Notes under the pieces: generated by a model
What the model was told of the DNA's origin: nothing
What the model saw: only the letters and a program-made list of their open reading frames with translations
Databases searched by the model: none
NCBI GenBank assembly: GCA_947385875.1
Contig: CANDMV010000001.1
Coordinates: 20,238 to 84,237 of the forward strand
Source of the DNA: an uncultured Eubacterium sp.
GTDB lineage: Bacteria; Bacillota; Clostridia; Lachnospirales; Lachnospiraceae
Direction: 5' to 3'
DNA length: 64,000 bases
Part shown: piece by piece, positions 27,223 to 35,423 of the stretch
How the letters are laid out: each line of letters starts with the position of its first letter
Position numbering within the stretch: the stretch's first letter is position 1
Position numbers and translations under genes: made by a program

Positions 27223-28080
27223 TTAACCAACTGCATGTAGATTTTTTAATGATAAATCCAAAATAGGCGCAGAATGCGTTAAAGCACCGCTGGAAATATA
27301 ATCAACGCCCAGATCAATCAGTCCCGCAATATTTTCTTTTGTCACATTACCGGATATCTCTACCTCTGCCCTGCCTGCAATATAATCAACCGCTTCTTTC
27401 ATCTGCTCATGCGTCATATTATCCAGCATAATAATATCAGCTTCTGCTAAAACAGCTTCTTTCACCATATCAAGCGTTTCTACTTCTACTTCGATTTTGC
27501 GTACAAACGGTGCATATTCCTTTGCCATAAGCACCGCATTCTTTACCCCTCCGGCTGCATTGATATGGTTATCCTTCAATAGAACTCCGTCAGACAGATT
27601 ATATCTATGATTATTGCCGCCGCCAGTACGCACTGCATATTTTTCAAAAATCCGGTTATTCGGAGATGTCTTTCTGGTATCCAGCAGCTTGATTTTTGTA
27701 TCCGACAGCAGAGAAGCCACAGAATATGTATAAGTTGCAATCCCGCTCATTCTCTGCAGATAATTCAGCGCCGTACGTTCCCCGCATAATAATATACGAA
27801 TATCACTGCGGACTTTTGCAATCAGCTGTCCTTTATTTACTGCATCTCCATCTGCAGCAAAAAAATCTGTGGATGATGTCTCATCCAACAGTGTAAACAC
27901 ACGCTCAAATACCTGAAGCCCGCAGATCATGCCATCCTGCTTGCAGATTAAATCAACTTCCCCTAGCTGCGCATGAGGCATCACGCTGTTCGTAGATACA
28001 TCATCGCTGGTAATATCCTCCTGAAGTGCACTCAAAATCAATGGGTCTACATTTAATTTCATTGTTATCGGATCAAACAT
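27223..28080 (-). CDS. nadC: Nicotinate-nucleotide pyrophosphorylase (carboxylating)
   Basis: Converts quinolinate and PRPP to nicotinic acid mononucleotide, 285 residues. Recognised from EDITSDDVST, GERTALNYLQRMSGIAT, LDTRKTSPNNRIFEKYAVRTGGG (cut here by position 170), HRYNLSDGVLLKDNH and VEVEVETLDM, all conserved in the family's PRPP and quinolinate pocket. It lies between nadB and niaR on the same strand. The 183-base gap to nadB contains a relic of the MITE-like repeat, so the operon carries an insertion but seems intact. Confidence 0.96.
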   Translation of the reverse strand: MFDPITMKLNVDPLILSALQEDITSDDVSTNSVMPHAQLGEVDLICKQDGMICGLQVFERVFTLLDETSSTDFFAADGDAVNKGQLIAKVRSDIRILLCGERTALNYLQRMSGIATYTYSVASLLSDTKIKLLDTRKTSPNNRIFEKYAVRTGGGNNHRYNLSDGVLLKDNHINAAGGVKNAVLMAKEYAPFVRKIEVEVETLDMVKEAVLAEADIIMLDNMTHEQMKEAVDYIAGRAEVEISGNVTKENIAGLIDLGVDYISSGALTHSAPILDLSLKNLHAVG

Positions 28081-28118
28081 TTTCTATCATTCCTTTCTAT
28101 TCTATTTGTAACTATTTT

Positions 28119-28195
28119 GTGTCCCAATATCATTCGCTTAACGGCCTCCTTGACGATTCTACGTCTGGCGGAACGGATTTGTCTGGCAGCTTATA
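28119..28195. repeat. Relic of the MITE-like element (family C) between nadB and nadC
   Basis: ATATCATTCGCTTAACGGCC, then GACGATTCT, CGTCTGGCGG and GGATTTGTCTGGC resemble the left half of the element at 33002-33187. The right half is absent or diverged. Confidence 0.6.
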
Positions 28196-28263
28196 CTGTG
28201 TGCGGACTGGAGCAACACTGTGATGAACTAACCGCTAAGGTCCTGCCCGCTGAGTACACTCCC

Positions 28264-29547
28264 TTACTCATCCGCCTTGCTGATTGCCATCCTGACAGCA
28301 CGGTAATGTTCCTCTATGACTGCTCCATAATTTTCATAATATTTCACGTTTACTGCTGCAAATAAATCTGTTTCCTGCTGCGGGATGATTCCTTTCATAG
28401 CAATATCTTCCGCTGCCCTCTTTGCAAATACAAGGCTTTCCAATAATGAATTACTGGCCAGCCTGTTCCTTCCATGCACCCCATTGCAGGCTGTCTCACC
28501 AACTGCATACAGCCGTTCCATAGATGTGCGGCTGCTGTAATCTACCCGAATGCCTCCCATAAAATAATGCTGTGCAGGAACCACCGGGATACATTCTTTC
28601 GTAACATCATATCCCATTGTGGCACAATGTGCAATAATATTTGGAAAATGAATCGTTAATTCTTCTTTTGGTATTGTCCTAAGATCTTCCCAGACAAACT
28701 GCGTCTGATCTTTTTCCATCTGCGACAGGATTGCTGCTGTAAGCTGATCTCTCGGCAGCAGCTCATCTACAAAACGGTTCATATTTTTATCATAGAGCTT
28801 AGCGCCTTCTCCGCGCACGGACTCAGAAATTAAAAAACTGCGTTCATCCTCTTTCGTGTAAAAGGTCGTTGGATGAATCTGGATATAATTTATATCCTTT
28901 AAATCAATATTATGGCGCAGTGCCACGGCTACAGCATCACCTGTCAAATGTCTAAAATTTGTAGAATGCTTATACAATCCGCCGATTCCTCCAGCAGCAA
29001 GTATCGTAACTGCTGCCCGCACCATCTCGATTTTTGCATTCTCCCTCCTCACCACTGCTCCATAACAAGTATTATTTTCACTTATAAGATCTAACATTTC
29101 TGTATACTGCAGCAGTCTGATATTGGGACGCTTGCGCACCTGCCCTAACAATTTACTGGTAATCTCTCTTCCTGTCAGATCTTCGTGAAATAAAATCCGA
29201 TTCTGGGAATGCGCTCCTTCTCTTGTATACGCAAAATTGCCGTTTTTCTCCCTTTGAAAATCCACTCCATAGCTGAGCAGGTCTTGTATAATCTGCCCTG
29301 ACGAACGTATCATAATCTCCACGGACGTTCTGTCATTTTCATAATGCCCGGCACGCATCGTATCTTCAAAATAACTTTCATAATCAGAATCATCCTTCAG
29401 CACACATATTCCACCCTGCGCGAGAAAAGAATCACTGCTTTCCAGATCTGATTTTGTAATCAGCATGACCTGCATTTCCTGCGGCAGATGCAGCGCGCAA
29501 TAGAGTCCGCTGCATCCGGTTCCAATAATTAATATATCTGTTTTCAT
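28264..29547 (-). CDS. nadB: L-aspartate oxidase
   Basis: The FAD enzyme that oxidises L-aspartate to iminoaspartate, the substrate of NadA. 427 residues. The N-terminal dinucleotide motif is IGTGCSGLYCAL, followed by FLAQGGICV, EGAHSQNRILFHEDLTGREI, HPTTFY, SVRGEGAKL and GGIRVDYSSRTSMERLYAVGE (trimmed). It lacks most of the C-terminal helical extension of longer NadB proteins, common in Clostridia. Its long leader contains three 65-base tandem repeats. It is divergently arranged with nadA and shares a NiaR-like operator. Confidence 0.94.
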   Translation of the reverse strand: MKTDILIIGTGCSGLYCALHLPQEMQVMLITKSDLESSDSFLAQGGICVLKDDSDYESYFEDTMRAGHYENDRTSVEIMIRSSGQIIQDLLSYGVDFQREKNGNFAYTREGAHSQNRILFHEDLTGREITSKLLGQVRKRPNIRLLQYTEMLDLISENNTCYGAVVRRENAKIEMVRAAVTILAAGGIGGLYKHSTNFRHLTGDAVAVALRHNIDLKDINYIQIHPTTFYTKEDERSFLISESVRGEGAKLYDKNMNRFVDELLPRDQLTAAILSQMEKDQTQFVWEDLRTIPKEELTIHFPNIIAHCATMGYDVTKECIPVVPAQHYFMGGIRVDYSSRTSMERLYAVGETACNGVHGRNRLASNSLLESLVFAKRAAEDIAMKGIIPQQETDLFAAVNVKYYENYGAVIEEHYRAVRMAISKADE

Positions 29548-29566
29548 AAAGTATTCTGCTCTTTCT

Positions 29567-29720
29567 GTCAGCTCTCAGCTGCTCATATGCCTATGGTCTG
29601 AAAGCACTCGTTCTACAGCCGCCATGAACTTGTCAGCTCTCAGCTGCATGTATGTCTATCGGCCTAAAAGCATATGTTCTGCGTCTGCCCAAAACTTGTC
29701 AGCTCTCAGCTGTATATATG
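29567..29720. repeat. Three imperfect ~65-base tandem repeats in the nadB leader
   Basis: GTCAGCTCTCAGCTG recurs at 29567, 29632 and 29698 (periods 65 and 66), with similar following sequence; the third unit is partial. Each unit contains CAGCT-GAG-AGCTG on the transcribed minus strand, able to form a small hairpin. They lie between the nadB promoter and its start codon. Confidence 0.7.
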
Positions 29721-29731
29721 TTCATTGCGCT

Positions 29732-29760
29732 ATTATATCACATGAATATCATACTGACAA
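29732..29760 (-). promoter_or_regulatory. Promoter of nadB-nadC-niaR
   Basis: Minus strand TTGTCA (29760-29755), 17-base spacer, TATAAT (29737-29732). The -35 overlaps the NiaR-like operator. Confidence 0.7.
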
Positions 29761-29772
29761 GACACATGACAA
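29752..29772. promoter_or_regulatory. Candidate NiaR operator
   Basis: On the minus strand the site reads TTGTCATGTGTCTTGTCAGT, close to the NiaR box I remember for Firmicutes (centred on GTGTCTTGACA). It covers the nadB -35 and lies 23 bases upstream of the nadA -35, so one site could repress both directions. A weaker relative, AGACAAATATATTGACA, lies at 29784-29800. Confidence 0.6.
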
Positions 29773-29794
29773 TATAAATATATAGACAAATATA

Positions 29795-29823
29795 TTGACA
29801 ATACAGCCTGCATTTAATATAAT
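29795..29823 (+). promoter_or_regulatory. Consensus sigma-A promoter of nadA
   Basis: Perfect TTGACA (29795-29800), 17-base spacer, perfect TATAAT (29818-29823), 50 bases before the nadA start. Confidence 0.8.
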
Positions 29824-29872
29824 TTTTTTAATTTTGGAACTGTAAACAGGAAAACATAGGAGAAATAAATAC

Positions 29873-30787
29873 ATGAAAACAACAAAAACCATTCAGGATG
29901 ACATTTTAAGATTAAAAAGAGAAAATGACATATGCATCCTGGCCCATGCATACGAGAGCCAGGATATTTGGGAAATCGCCGATTATGTAGGCGATTCTTA
30001 CGGACTCAGTCTCAAAGCCTCTAAAGCAGACCAGAAAACAATCCTGCTCTGTGGTGTCCGCTTTATGGCCGAAACAGTGAAAATACTTTCACCTCAAAAG
30101 AGCGTTCTGCTGTCTCATCCATCTGCCGGATGTCCTATGGCCCAGCAGATGACTGTCGAGCAGCTGAATGACTTAAAGAAAAGCTATCCCGACTACACGG
30201 TCGCTGCATACATAAACACTACATCCGAGCTGAAAACAGCCTGCGATGTATGCGTCACTTCTGCCTCTGCAGTAAAAATTATTCGAAGTCTGGAAAACTC
30301 AGACATTTTATTTATTCCTGACTGCAATCTAGGTGCATGGGTTTCTAAGCAGATTCCAGAGAAAAACATCCAGCTTGTAAAAGGCGGCTGCCCTGTCCAT
30401 ACAAGGATATCTGCGCAGGAAACAGAACAAATCCGAAGGCTCCACCCAAATGCTATGCTGTTGGTACACCCAGAATGCCTCCCAGAAGTCACCATTCAGG
30501 CAGATTATGTCGGAAGTACTACCGGTATCATGGATTATGTGAAAAACAGCTCTGAAAATGAATTTATCATCGGAACGGAAAACAGTATTGTGCAACATCT
30601 GCAGTTCGCCTGTCCGGATAAGCACTTTTATGCACTGTCCAAAAACTGTATCTGTAGTGACATGAAGCTGACAACTCTGATGGATGTCTATCGCTGTGTA
30701 CATGGTACTGGCGGCGAGGAAATTCATCTATCTGATGATGTTATGTCAAAGGCACGCCGCTGTATTGACACAATGTTGAAATATTAA
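29873..30787 (+). CDS. nadA: Quinolinate synthase A
   Basis: The 4Fe-4S enzyme that condenses iminoaspartate with dihydroxyacetone phosphate to quinolinate. 304 residues. Likely cluster cysteines are seen in LLCGVRFMAET, VHPECLPE and KNCICSDMKLTTL; AHAYESQDIWEIADYVGDS and HPSAGCPMA supply the substrate pocket. ATG 29873 follows AGGAGAAATAAATAC. It is divergent from nadB, with which it shares a regulatory region; together with nadC these make NAD precursors de novo. Confidence 0.95.
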   Translation: MKTTKTIQDDILRLKRENDICILAHAYESQDIWEIADYVGDSYGLSLKASKADQKTILLCGVRFMAETVKILSPQKSVLLSHPSAGCPMAQQMTVEQLNDLKKSYPDYTVAAYINTTSELKTACDVCVTSASAVKIIRSLENSDILFIPDCNLGAWVSKQIPEKNIQLVKGGCPVHTRISAQETEQIRRLHPNAMLLVHPECLPEVTIQADYVGSTTGIMDYVKNSSENEFIIGTENSIVQHLQFACPDKHFYALSKNCICSDMKLTTLMDVYRCVHGTGGEEIHLSDDVMSKARRCIDTMLKY

Positions 30788-30831
30788 CAGATCTTTGCTC
30801 TTTTCCCATATTAAAGCAGCTTATGCTCTCT

Positions 30832-30873
30832 AAAAACTCCGGAAACCCGCATAACTGCTGGATTTCCGGAGTT
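30832..30873. terminator. Hairpin terminator between nadA and the ABC-F gene
   Basis: Perfect 11-base stem AACTCCGGAAA (30835-30845) / TTTCCGGAGTT (30863-30873). On the minus strand it is followed by TTTTTAG, so it mainly serves the convergent ABC-F gene, and it may also stop nadA transcripts. The rest of 30788-31081 shows nothing else I recognise. Confidence 0.7.
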
Positions 30874-31081
30874 CACATCAGCTATACGAGCTCCTTACCT
30901 GTCACTGGCATGAACATGTATACATACTATATATACAAAAGGAAGTGAAATACAAATAATAACCGGCAACTTTATATTCGTAATGCTTCGTCATCATTCA
31001 TCCCTCATAAACTTCTTGTTCTTTTTATAATAGTCCTTAACTATCTGAATCTCATGTTTCATACAGCTGTATTATTTTACC

Positions 31082-32620
31082 TTACTGCTCCACTAACCCA
31101 TCTTCTGTCAGCCTGCAGACTCTGCTGCATACCTCCTCAATATATTTACGGTCATGAGAGATACTAATAATTGCCCCCGGAAACTCTTTGAGCATCTGCC
31201 GGATTACCGGCCCGGACAACGGTGAAAAGTTACGTGTCGGCTCATCTAAAATCAATACGCTTGCACCAGACAGACTCATTTTCAAAAGTAATATTTTTGC
31301 TTTCTGTCCGCCGGATAACTGGCTGATCTTGTGATCCATTTCATCTGCCGTATACTTTAATGCTCCCAGATAAGTACGTATCTTTGTCCTCTCTTCTTTC
31401 TCCCCGCTCTGGTCCAGGAAATCCACAGGCGTCATCGAAAAATCCAGCAAGTCTTCATAGTTCTGCGGCATGTATTCCGCATAAAGATCTGTTCTGTCCA
31501 ATAGCTCCTTCGCAATCATTTGAAGCAGAGTCGTCTTTCCAGCTCCATTCATTCCCACAATACATAGTTTTTCAGAACCACGAATCCGAAGATTAATATT
31601 TTTAGCAAGAACCCTGTCATGGTCAGGTGTATAGAGCTTTTCTAAGGAATACTCAATCACTGTTTTGCCGGCAGGTATCTTAGACTTTTCACTGCCTATT
31701 TTAAAAAAGATTGCCTCTTCTTCCTCCGGCATTTCCGTCATATTTTCATCCTCACGGGCAAATCTCCGCTCCATAGATTTAACCACATGCATTTTCTTTT
31801 TCAATAATCGTCCCTTGGAAGGATTCTGCCTTGAGATACTTCCCTGTGCGTGTTCTACACTCTGAAAAATTCTCCTATACTTCTCCTCACGAAGCTTCTT
31901 TTCCCGTCGATCATTTTCCGCCCGGCGCTGCTGATTTTCATACTGACTGAAACGTTCCTGAAGGTACTGCTGATAAGACATATGTGCGATGGTATGCCGA
32001 CACTTCGTCTTTTTCCTGATCTGTTCAATATGGATGACCATATTTGCCGTACGCTCAATCAGCGTTTCATCATGAGATATATACAATATAATATGCCTCC
32101 AGCTGAGTATAAATTTTTCAAGCCATTCCAGCGTTTCCAAATCAATATCATTCGACGGCTCATCAAGCAATAAGACATCCGGCTCTGATAAAATCAGCCG
32201 CATCATCTGCACCTTCACCTTCTCACCGCCTGATAAAGTACCCATGCACTGGCCGCTATAAAAGACCTCCCCAGTAAATCCAAACATCGCTGCAATTCGA
32301 TTCAGTTCCTTTGGTGTCTGTTCAAAAAATTGATCTTCCTCCATAAAATATTCATAAATAGTTTTCCCGCAGTCTTCAGGCGGCAGCTCCTGCGGCAGAT
32401 AACCGAGCTTCTGCCCCTGAATGACCCGTTCTCCTTCTGCTTCACAATAATCAGAAATCATCTGAGGATTATATATCCATTGAAGAAGCGTAGATTTTCC
32501 ATTTCCCTCCTCTCCTATCATAACTGCTTTATCTCCTTCATTCAATACGCAGCTAAAATTTTCAAAAATGTATCTCAAATCTTTTTTGTGTATAATATTC
32601 AAATTTTTAATCTGTAACAT
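31082..32620 (-). CDS. ABC-F family ATPase, likely ribosome-associated
   Basis: 512 residues with two nucleotide-binding domains and no membrane segments. First domain: Walker A GEEGNGKST, signature LSGGEKVKV, Walker B LLLDEPSNDID. A basic linker (about 230-310) rich in Arg, Lys and Glu is the P-site-tRNA interaction motif region of ABC-F proteins. Second domain: GMNGAGKTT, LSGGQKAKI, LILDEPTRNFSPLSGP, where the usual NHLD reads RNFS. Some members protect ribosomes from antibiotics. ATG 32620 follows AAAAGGAGGCCCT. The long leader with a terminator and a four-codon ORF supports an antibiotic-inducible attenuator (inference). Confidence 0.85.
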   Translation of the reverse strand: MLQIKNLNIIHKKDLRYIFENFSCVLNEGDKAVMIGEEGNGKSTLLQWIYNPQMISDYCEAEGERVIQGQKLGYLPQELPPEDCGKTIYEYFMEEDQFFEQTPKELNRIAAMFGFTGEVFYSGQCMGTLSGGEKVKVQMMRLILSEPDVLLLDEPSNDIDLETLEWLEKFILSWRHIILYISHDETLIERTANMVIHIEQIRKKTKCRHTIAHMSYQQYLQERFSQYENQQRRAENDRREKKLREEKYRRIFQSVEHAQGSISRQNPSKGRLLKKKMHVVKSMERRFAREDENMTEMPEEEEAIFFKIGSEKSKIPAGKTVIEYSLEKLYTPDHDRVLAKNINLRIRGSEKLCIVGMNGAGKTTLLQMIAKELLDRTDLYAEYMPQNYEDLLDFSMTPVDFLDQSGEKEERTKIRTYLGALKYTADEMDHKISQLSGGQKAKILLLKMSLSGASVLILDEPTRNFSPLSGPVIRQMLKEFPGAIISISHDRKYIEEVCSRVCRLTEDGLVEQ

Positions 32621-32647
32621 AGGGCCTCCTTTTCTATCGGCTTTTCC

Positions 32648-32684
32648 AAAAAGAAAAAGCCCGTTTTCGTATCCGAAAACAGAC
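32648..32684 (-). terminator. Leader terminator (attenuator) ahead of the ABC-F gene
   Basis: On the minus strand GTCTGTTTTCG - GATA - CGAAAACGGGC (32684-32659) forms an 11-pair stem with two G-U pairs, followed by TTTTTCTTTTT (32658-32648), only about 28 bases before the start codon. Upstream AGCCC could pair with its GGGCT arm as an antiterminator. Confidence 0.7.
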
Positions 32685-32861
32685 TCACGCAAAAAACCCT
32701 ATATTTTCTGAAAACAGACATACAAAAAGGGCTGAATAAAGCGAGATAATCTAATTCGGCATACGCAGACAACCTAGTGAATCAATCGTAAATTCCACAG
32801 ATCAAGATCATGATTTACAATCTATCACTAAGTATTTAATATTTGCAGCATCCAAATCAAA

Positions 32862-32876
32862 TTATCTATTAATCAT
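32862..32876 (-). CDS. Candidate four-codon leader peptide (MINR)
   Basis: ATG ATT AAT AGA TAA in the ABC-F leader RNA, preceded by AGGGTGAGAGA. Ribosome stalling on such short leader ORFs controls several antibiotic-resistance ATPase genes in Firmicutes. The sequence shows the ORF and site; expression is inferred. Confidence 0.4.
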   Translation of the reverse strand: MINR

Positions 32877-32920
32877 TCTCTCACCCTGCACATCTGTGCC
32901 CTTTCTTTTTATTCTCACAT

Positions 32921-32949
32921 ATTATACACAAAAATATTCTAAAATGCAA
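32921..32949 (-). promoter_or_regulatory. Promoter of the ABC-F gene
   Basis: Minus strand TTGCAT (32949-32944), 17-base spacer, TATAAT (32926-32921). It gives a leader of roughly 290 bases. Confidence 0.6.
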
Positions 32950-33001
32950 TACTATATTTCATTCAAAAAAAGCAATCGGTCACAATTCCTGACTCGTAAA
33001 T

Positions 33002-33187
33002 CAATGTCATTAACTTAGCGACCTCCCTGACGATTCTGCGTCTGACGGGATGGATTTGTCTGGCGGCTCATGATTTCACCTCCATTAAAAACGCTCCTTA
33101 AACGTCCTTACAGAGTATGAGCCGCCAGACAAATCCGTCCCGCCAGACACAAAATCTGGTTATGTAAGGCTTAAGTTAATGACATTG
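33002..33187. mobile_element. MITE-like element, family C (186 bp)
   Basis: Perfect 16-base terminal inverted repeats CAATGTCATTAACTTA (33002-33017) and TAAGTTAATGACATTG (33172-33187). Inside, a second long imperfect repeat (GGATTTGTCTGGCGGCTCAT against ATGAGCCGCCAGACAAATCC) makes nearly the whole element foldable. CGTAAAT occurs on both sides (32995-33001 and 33190-33196), as a target-site duplication would. It encodes no protein. Relics occur at 28119, about 15800 and 40001. Confidence 0.7.
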
Positions 33188-33204
33188 CCCGTAAATAGTA
33201 ACTA

Positions 33205-33253
33205 CAGTTCAGCCTTCGGCTTCACTGTAACGAAATCAGACTCATTGAAAGTT
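33205..33253. repeat. Diverged copy of repeat family A
   Basis: Reverse complement reads AACTTTCAATGAGTCTGATT then TCGTTACAGTGAAGCCGAAG, matching the core of copies at 13088 and 63031, but the outer arm is lost. Confidence 0.55.
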
Positions 33254-33297
33254 TACTGCAGTTCAATATTTTCAATTAATTACATAAAAAACTAGCT

Positions 33298-33336
33298 TGT
33301 AAACAATTATTGTCAGTATGTAAACTAGTATATACT
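33298..33336 (+). promoter_or_regulatory. Promoter region with paired TGTAAAC sites
   Basis: TGTAAAC occurs at 33298-33304 and 33319-33325, 21 bases (two helix turns) apart, around TTGTCA (33310-33315) and TATACT (33331-33336; 15-base spacer, short). It may be an operator for the XRE regulator encoded downstream (inference). Confidence 0.4.
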
Positions 33337-33395
33337 TGCCTTTTCAAATTCAATCTGCGATACTGAGCATAACAAAGCAAAAGGAGGTCATGCTT

Positions 33396-33830
33396 ATGAA
33401 AAAACTTTTTATAATCCCTTTATTATGTGCTTCTCTTTTTTTTGGTTCTACTTCAGCATTTGCGGCAGAGCCTATTGAAGTAGAAGGTCCTGTTCGGCAG
33501 ACCGTTGCAGCTGCAGGAGACGGAAGAACTCGTGCTTCTTGGGGACAAGGTAAGTTAACACACGCCAACCCTCTTGGCCGTAAGCCATGGGCTTACGCAA
33601 CTTCTTCTACTTACTCAGGAACTTGTTTCAAAATTAAAGCAAGAACAAAAGTAATCAGCGACGGTCAGACAGATTACACATCTTGGGCTGTTAAAGAAAA
33701 CGCTTCCTCTGTTACATCTGCTACAATGATTGCAAGAACAGAAGAAAACGTAACTTTTAACGGACTTCACGAATTTAAGGATACTTCATCTTCCGGTTGG
33801 CAATACGCTACAACATCTGCAAGCTATTGA
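33396..33830 (+). CDS. Small secreted protein of unknown function
   Basis: 144 residues. A clear signal peptide (MKKLFIIPLLCASLFFGSTS, cleavage likely after AFAA) leaves a mature domain of about 120 residues, rich in Thr, Ser and aromatic residues, with one Cys, ending SSGWQYATTSASY. The shape (small, secreted, beta-rich, Thr/Ser-rich) recalls lactococcin-972-like proteins, but I cannot show homology. ATG 33396 is 8 bases after AAGGAGG; the ATG at 33390 is too close. Its stop overlaps the next start as TGATG, so the two proteins are coupled. Confidence 0.6.
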   Translation: MKKLFIIPLLCASLFFGSTSAFAAEPIEVEGPVRQTVAAAGDGRTRASWGQGKLTHANPLGRKPWAYATSSTYSGTCFKIKARTKVISDGQTDYTSWAVKENASSVTSATMIARTEENVTFNGLHEFKDTSSSGWQYATTSASY

Positions 33831-34780
33831 TGTTCCATAAGTCTTTGAAAAAAACTGCAGTCATAGCTATTATGTCTACGGCTGCAGCTTTTTTCATATG
33901 TTTTTCTTATTTTGGGTTGAATAATCGTGTATCCCATTTACAAAATCCGGAAGATGAACATTTAATTGGGAATGGCGTTTATTTCAACATTTTTACAGAC
34001 AAAACCAGAAATGAAAAAACTACCGGTATCTTTTCCAAAGTTGATAATAATACTATATTTTATGCATCTATTCAAAACTCTGGCAAAGACCGCCATATGA
34101 AATTAAAAGGTTACTTAAATTATTTCAATTCGCCGCTTGAATTTTTAGACACATCCTATAGCGAAGATGACATCTATTTACTAGACGGAGATAATATTTT
34201 AATACCTTTTAAAATCACATCTACAATCAAACCAGATACAAACTACAAACTCCTACTTTCTCTGTTTATTGGAACTGACCAATACGAAGAAACTATGCAT
34301 TACCAAACCACGCAGCATACACTATCTTACGATTATTTTATTCAAAACACTTCAGACAGCCAGACCGTTAATTTAACTATGAAAGAAGATGAGAATACTC
34401 AATACACCCTTTTAGACTTTCCTGGAGTTGTTTTAAATACAGATTTCAAGAATACTGCATCTGTAAAATTACCTCCATATAAGTTAACGGTAAAAGCCGG
34501 AGAATCATTTAAATTATCTTATAAAATAGGACACATAACAGGAAATCATACATTGCTGCTTGTGACTATCAATTATCAGCAAGCAGTTATGAATAACAAT
34601 GCTGCTGCACTACTAATAAATACACCTGAAGATTATCTGGCCTCTGGCATAATCACCCTTACAGCGCCAAGTAAAAAAGGGAGATATGAAGTGTGTGCTG
34701 TTGCAATTCCGTCTCCTACGCTGCCAAATGTTTTTGAACTACTGGAAAATGCTTACCGCTTCACATTATATGTCCAGTAG
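33830..34780 (+). CDS. Membrane-anchored extracellular protein of unknown function
   Basis: 316 residues. One N-terminal membrane segment (about residues 9-28) is followed by an extracellular beta-rich region with two or three Ig-like modules: a NGVYFNIFTD block, then LDTSYSEDD, and a C-terminal SKKGRYEVCAVAIPSP block. It is translated by coupling (TGATG at 33828-33832) to the secreted protein upstream. The coupling suggests the two act together at the cell surface. It ends 20 bases inside the 3' end of the convergent XRE gene. No family recognised. Confidence 0.6.
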   Translation: MFHKSLKKTAVIAIMSTAAAFFICFSYFGLNNRVSHLQNPEDEHLIGNGVYFNIFTDKTRNEKTTGIFSKVDNNTIFYASIQNSGKDRHMKLKGYLNYFNSPLEFLDTSYSEDDIYLLDGDNILIPFKITSTIKPDTNYKLLLSLFIGTDQYEETMHYQTTQHTLSYDYFIQNTSDSQTVNLTMKEDENTQYTLLDFPGVVLNTDFKNTASVKLPPYKLTVKAGESFKLSYKIGHITGNHTLLLVTINYQQAVMNNNAAALLINTPEDYLASGIITLTAPSKKGRYEVCAVAIPSPTLPNVFELLENAYRFTLYVQ

Positions 34781-35300
34781 CCAACGTGTTTGAAAAAGCT
34801 CTAGAAGGCATACTTGTCGTTTTAGGAACTTCACAATAAAAAAAATATAATAATCCAAACGAAATTGCAATATTTAAGACAATGAGTATTGCAATTTTTT
34901 TTGAAAAATTATTTTTATACAATCTTTTTGTCAAATAATAGCTCCAATAAAAAGGTATCAAAAAATGCTTTATATTAATTTTTATTTCAACAATGTTTTC
35001 GACTTCCAATTCTGCATCATTCAACCGTACTAAACTTCCATGTTCGATCTCATTGATCTCTAGTGGTTTTTCACATTTCTTTTCTTCTACATCTGCTGCA
35101 TTTTTATTTTCTAAAAGATCGCTTGTATCCATCTCATATAATTCACATATTTTTTTAAAATTTTCTAAATCCGGCAAACATACATTATTTTCCCATTTGG
35201 ATATTGACTGCCTAGAAATAAGTAGTCTCTTAGAAACCTCCTCCTGCGACATATTCTTCCCTTTTCTGGCTTCCTTTAATTTATTCCCTAATGTCCCCAT
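34761..35300 (-). CDS. XRE-family regulator with C-terminal membrane segment
   Basis: 179 residues. HTH_3 domain at residues 1-65 (GNKLKEARKGKNMSQEEVS, SRQSISKWENNVCLPD), then a charged linker and one hydrophobic segment (IAILIVLNIAISFGLLYFFY) near residue 150. Membrane-linked XRE proteins of this form often regulate a neighbouring surface or bacteriocin gene. ATG 35300 follows TGGAGAGAATACAC; the frame runs open to 35405. It is convergent with, and overlaps by 20 bases, the surface-protein gene. Confidence 0.8.
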   Translation of the reverse strand: MGTLGNKLKEARKGKNMSQEEVSKRLLISRQSISKWENNVCLPDLENFKKICELYEMDTSDLLENKNAADVEEKKCEKPLEINEIEHGSLVRLNDAELEVENIVEIKINIKHFLIPFYWSYYLTKRLYKNNFSKKIAILIVLNIAISFGLLYFFYCEVPKTTSMPSRAFSNTLATGHIM

Positions 35301-35423
35301 GTGTATTCTCTCCATACTAATCAAAACGCTTTTAAAAAATTCTAAAACAGTATAACTGCGAACTGCCGCCATCCTGCCTATTGAAAGTATGTTATATCGA
35401 AACAAAGATCAAACTGCAATTTT

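Noticed and set aside
29567..29720. CRISPR array
   Set aside because: Only three imperfect units of 65 bases without a constant repeat and spacer layout, and no cas genes nearby.
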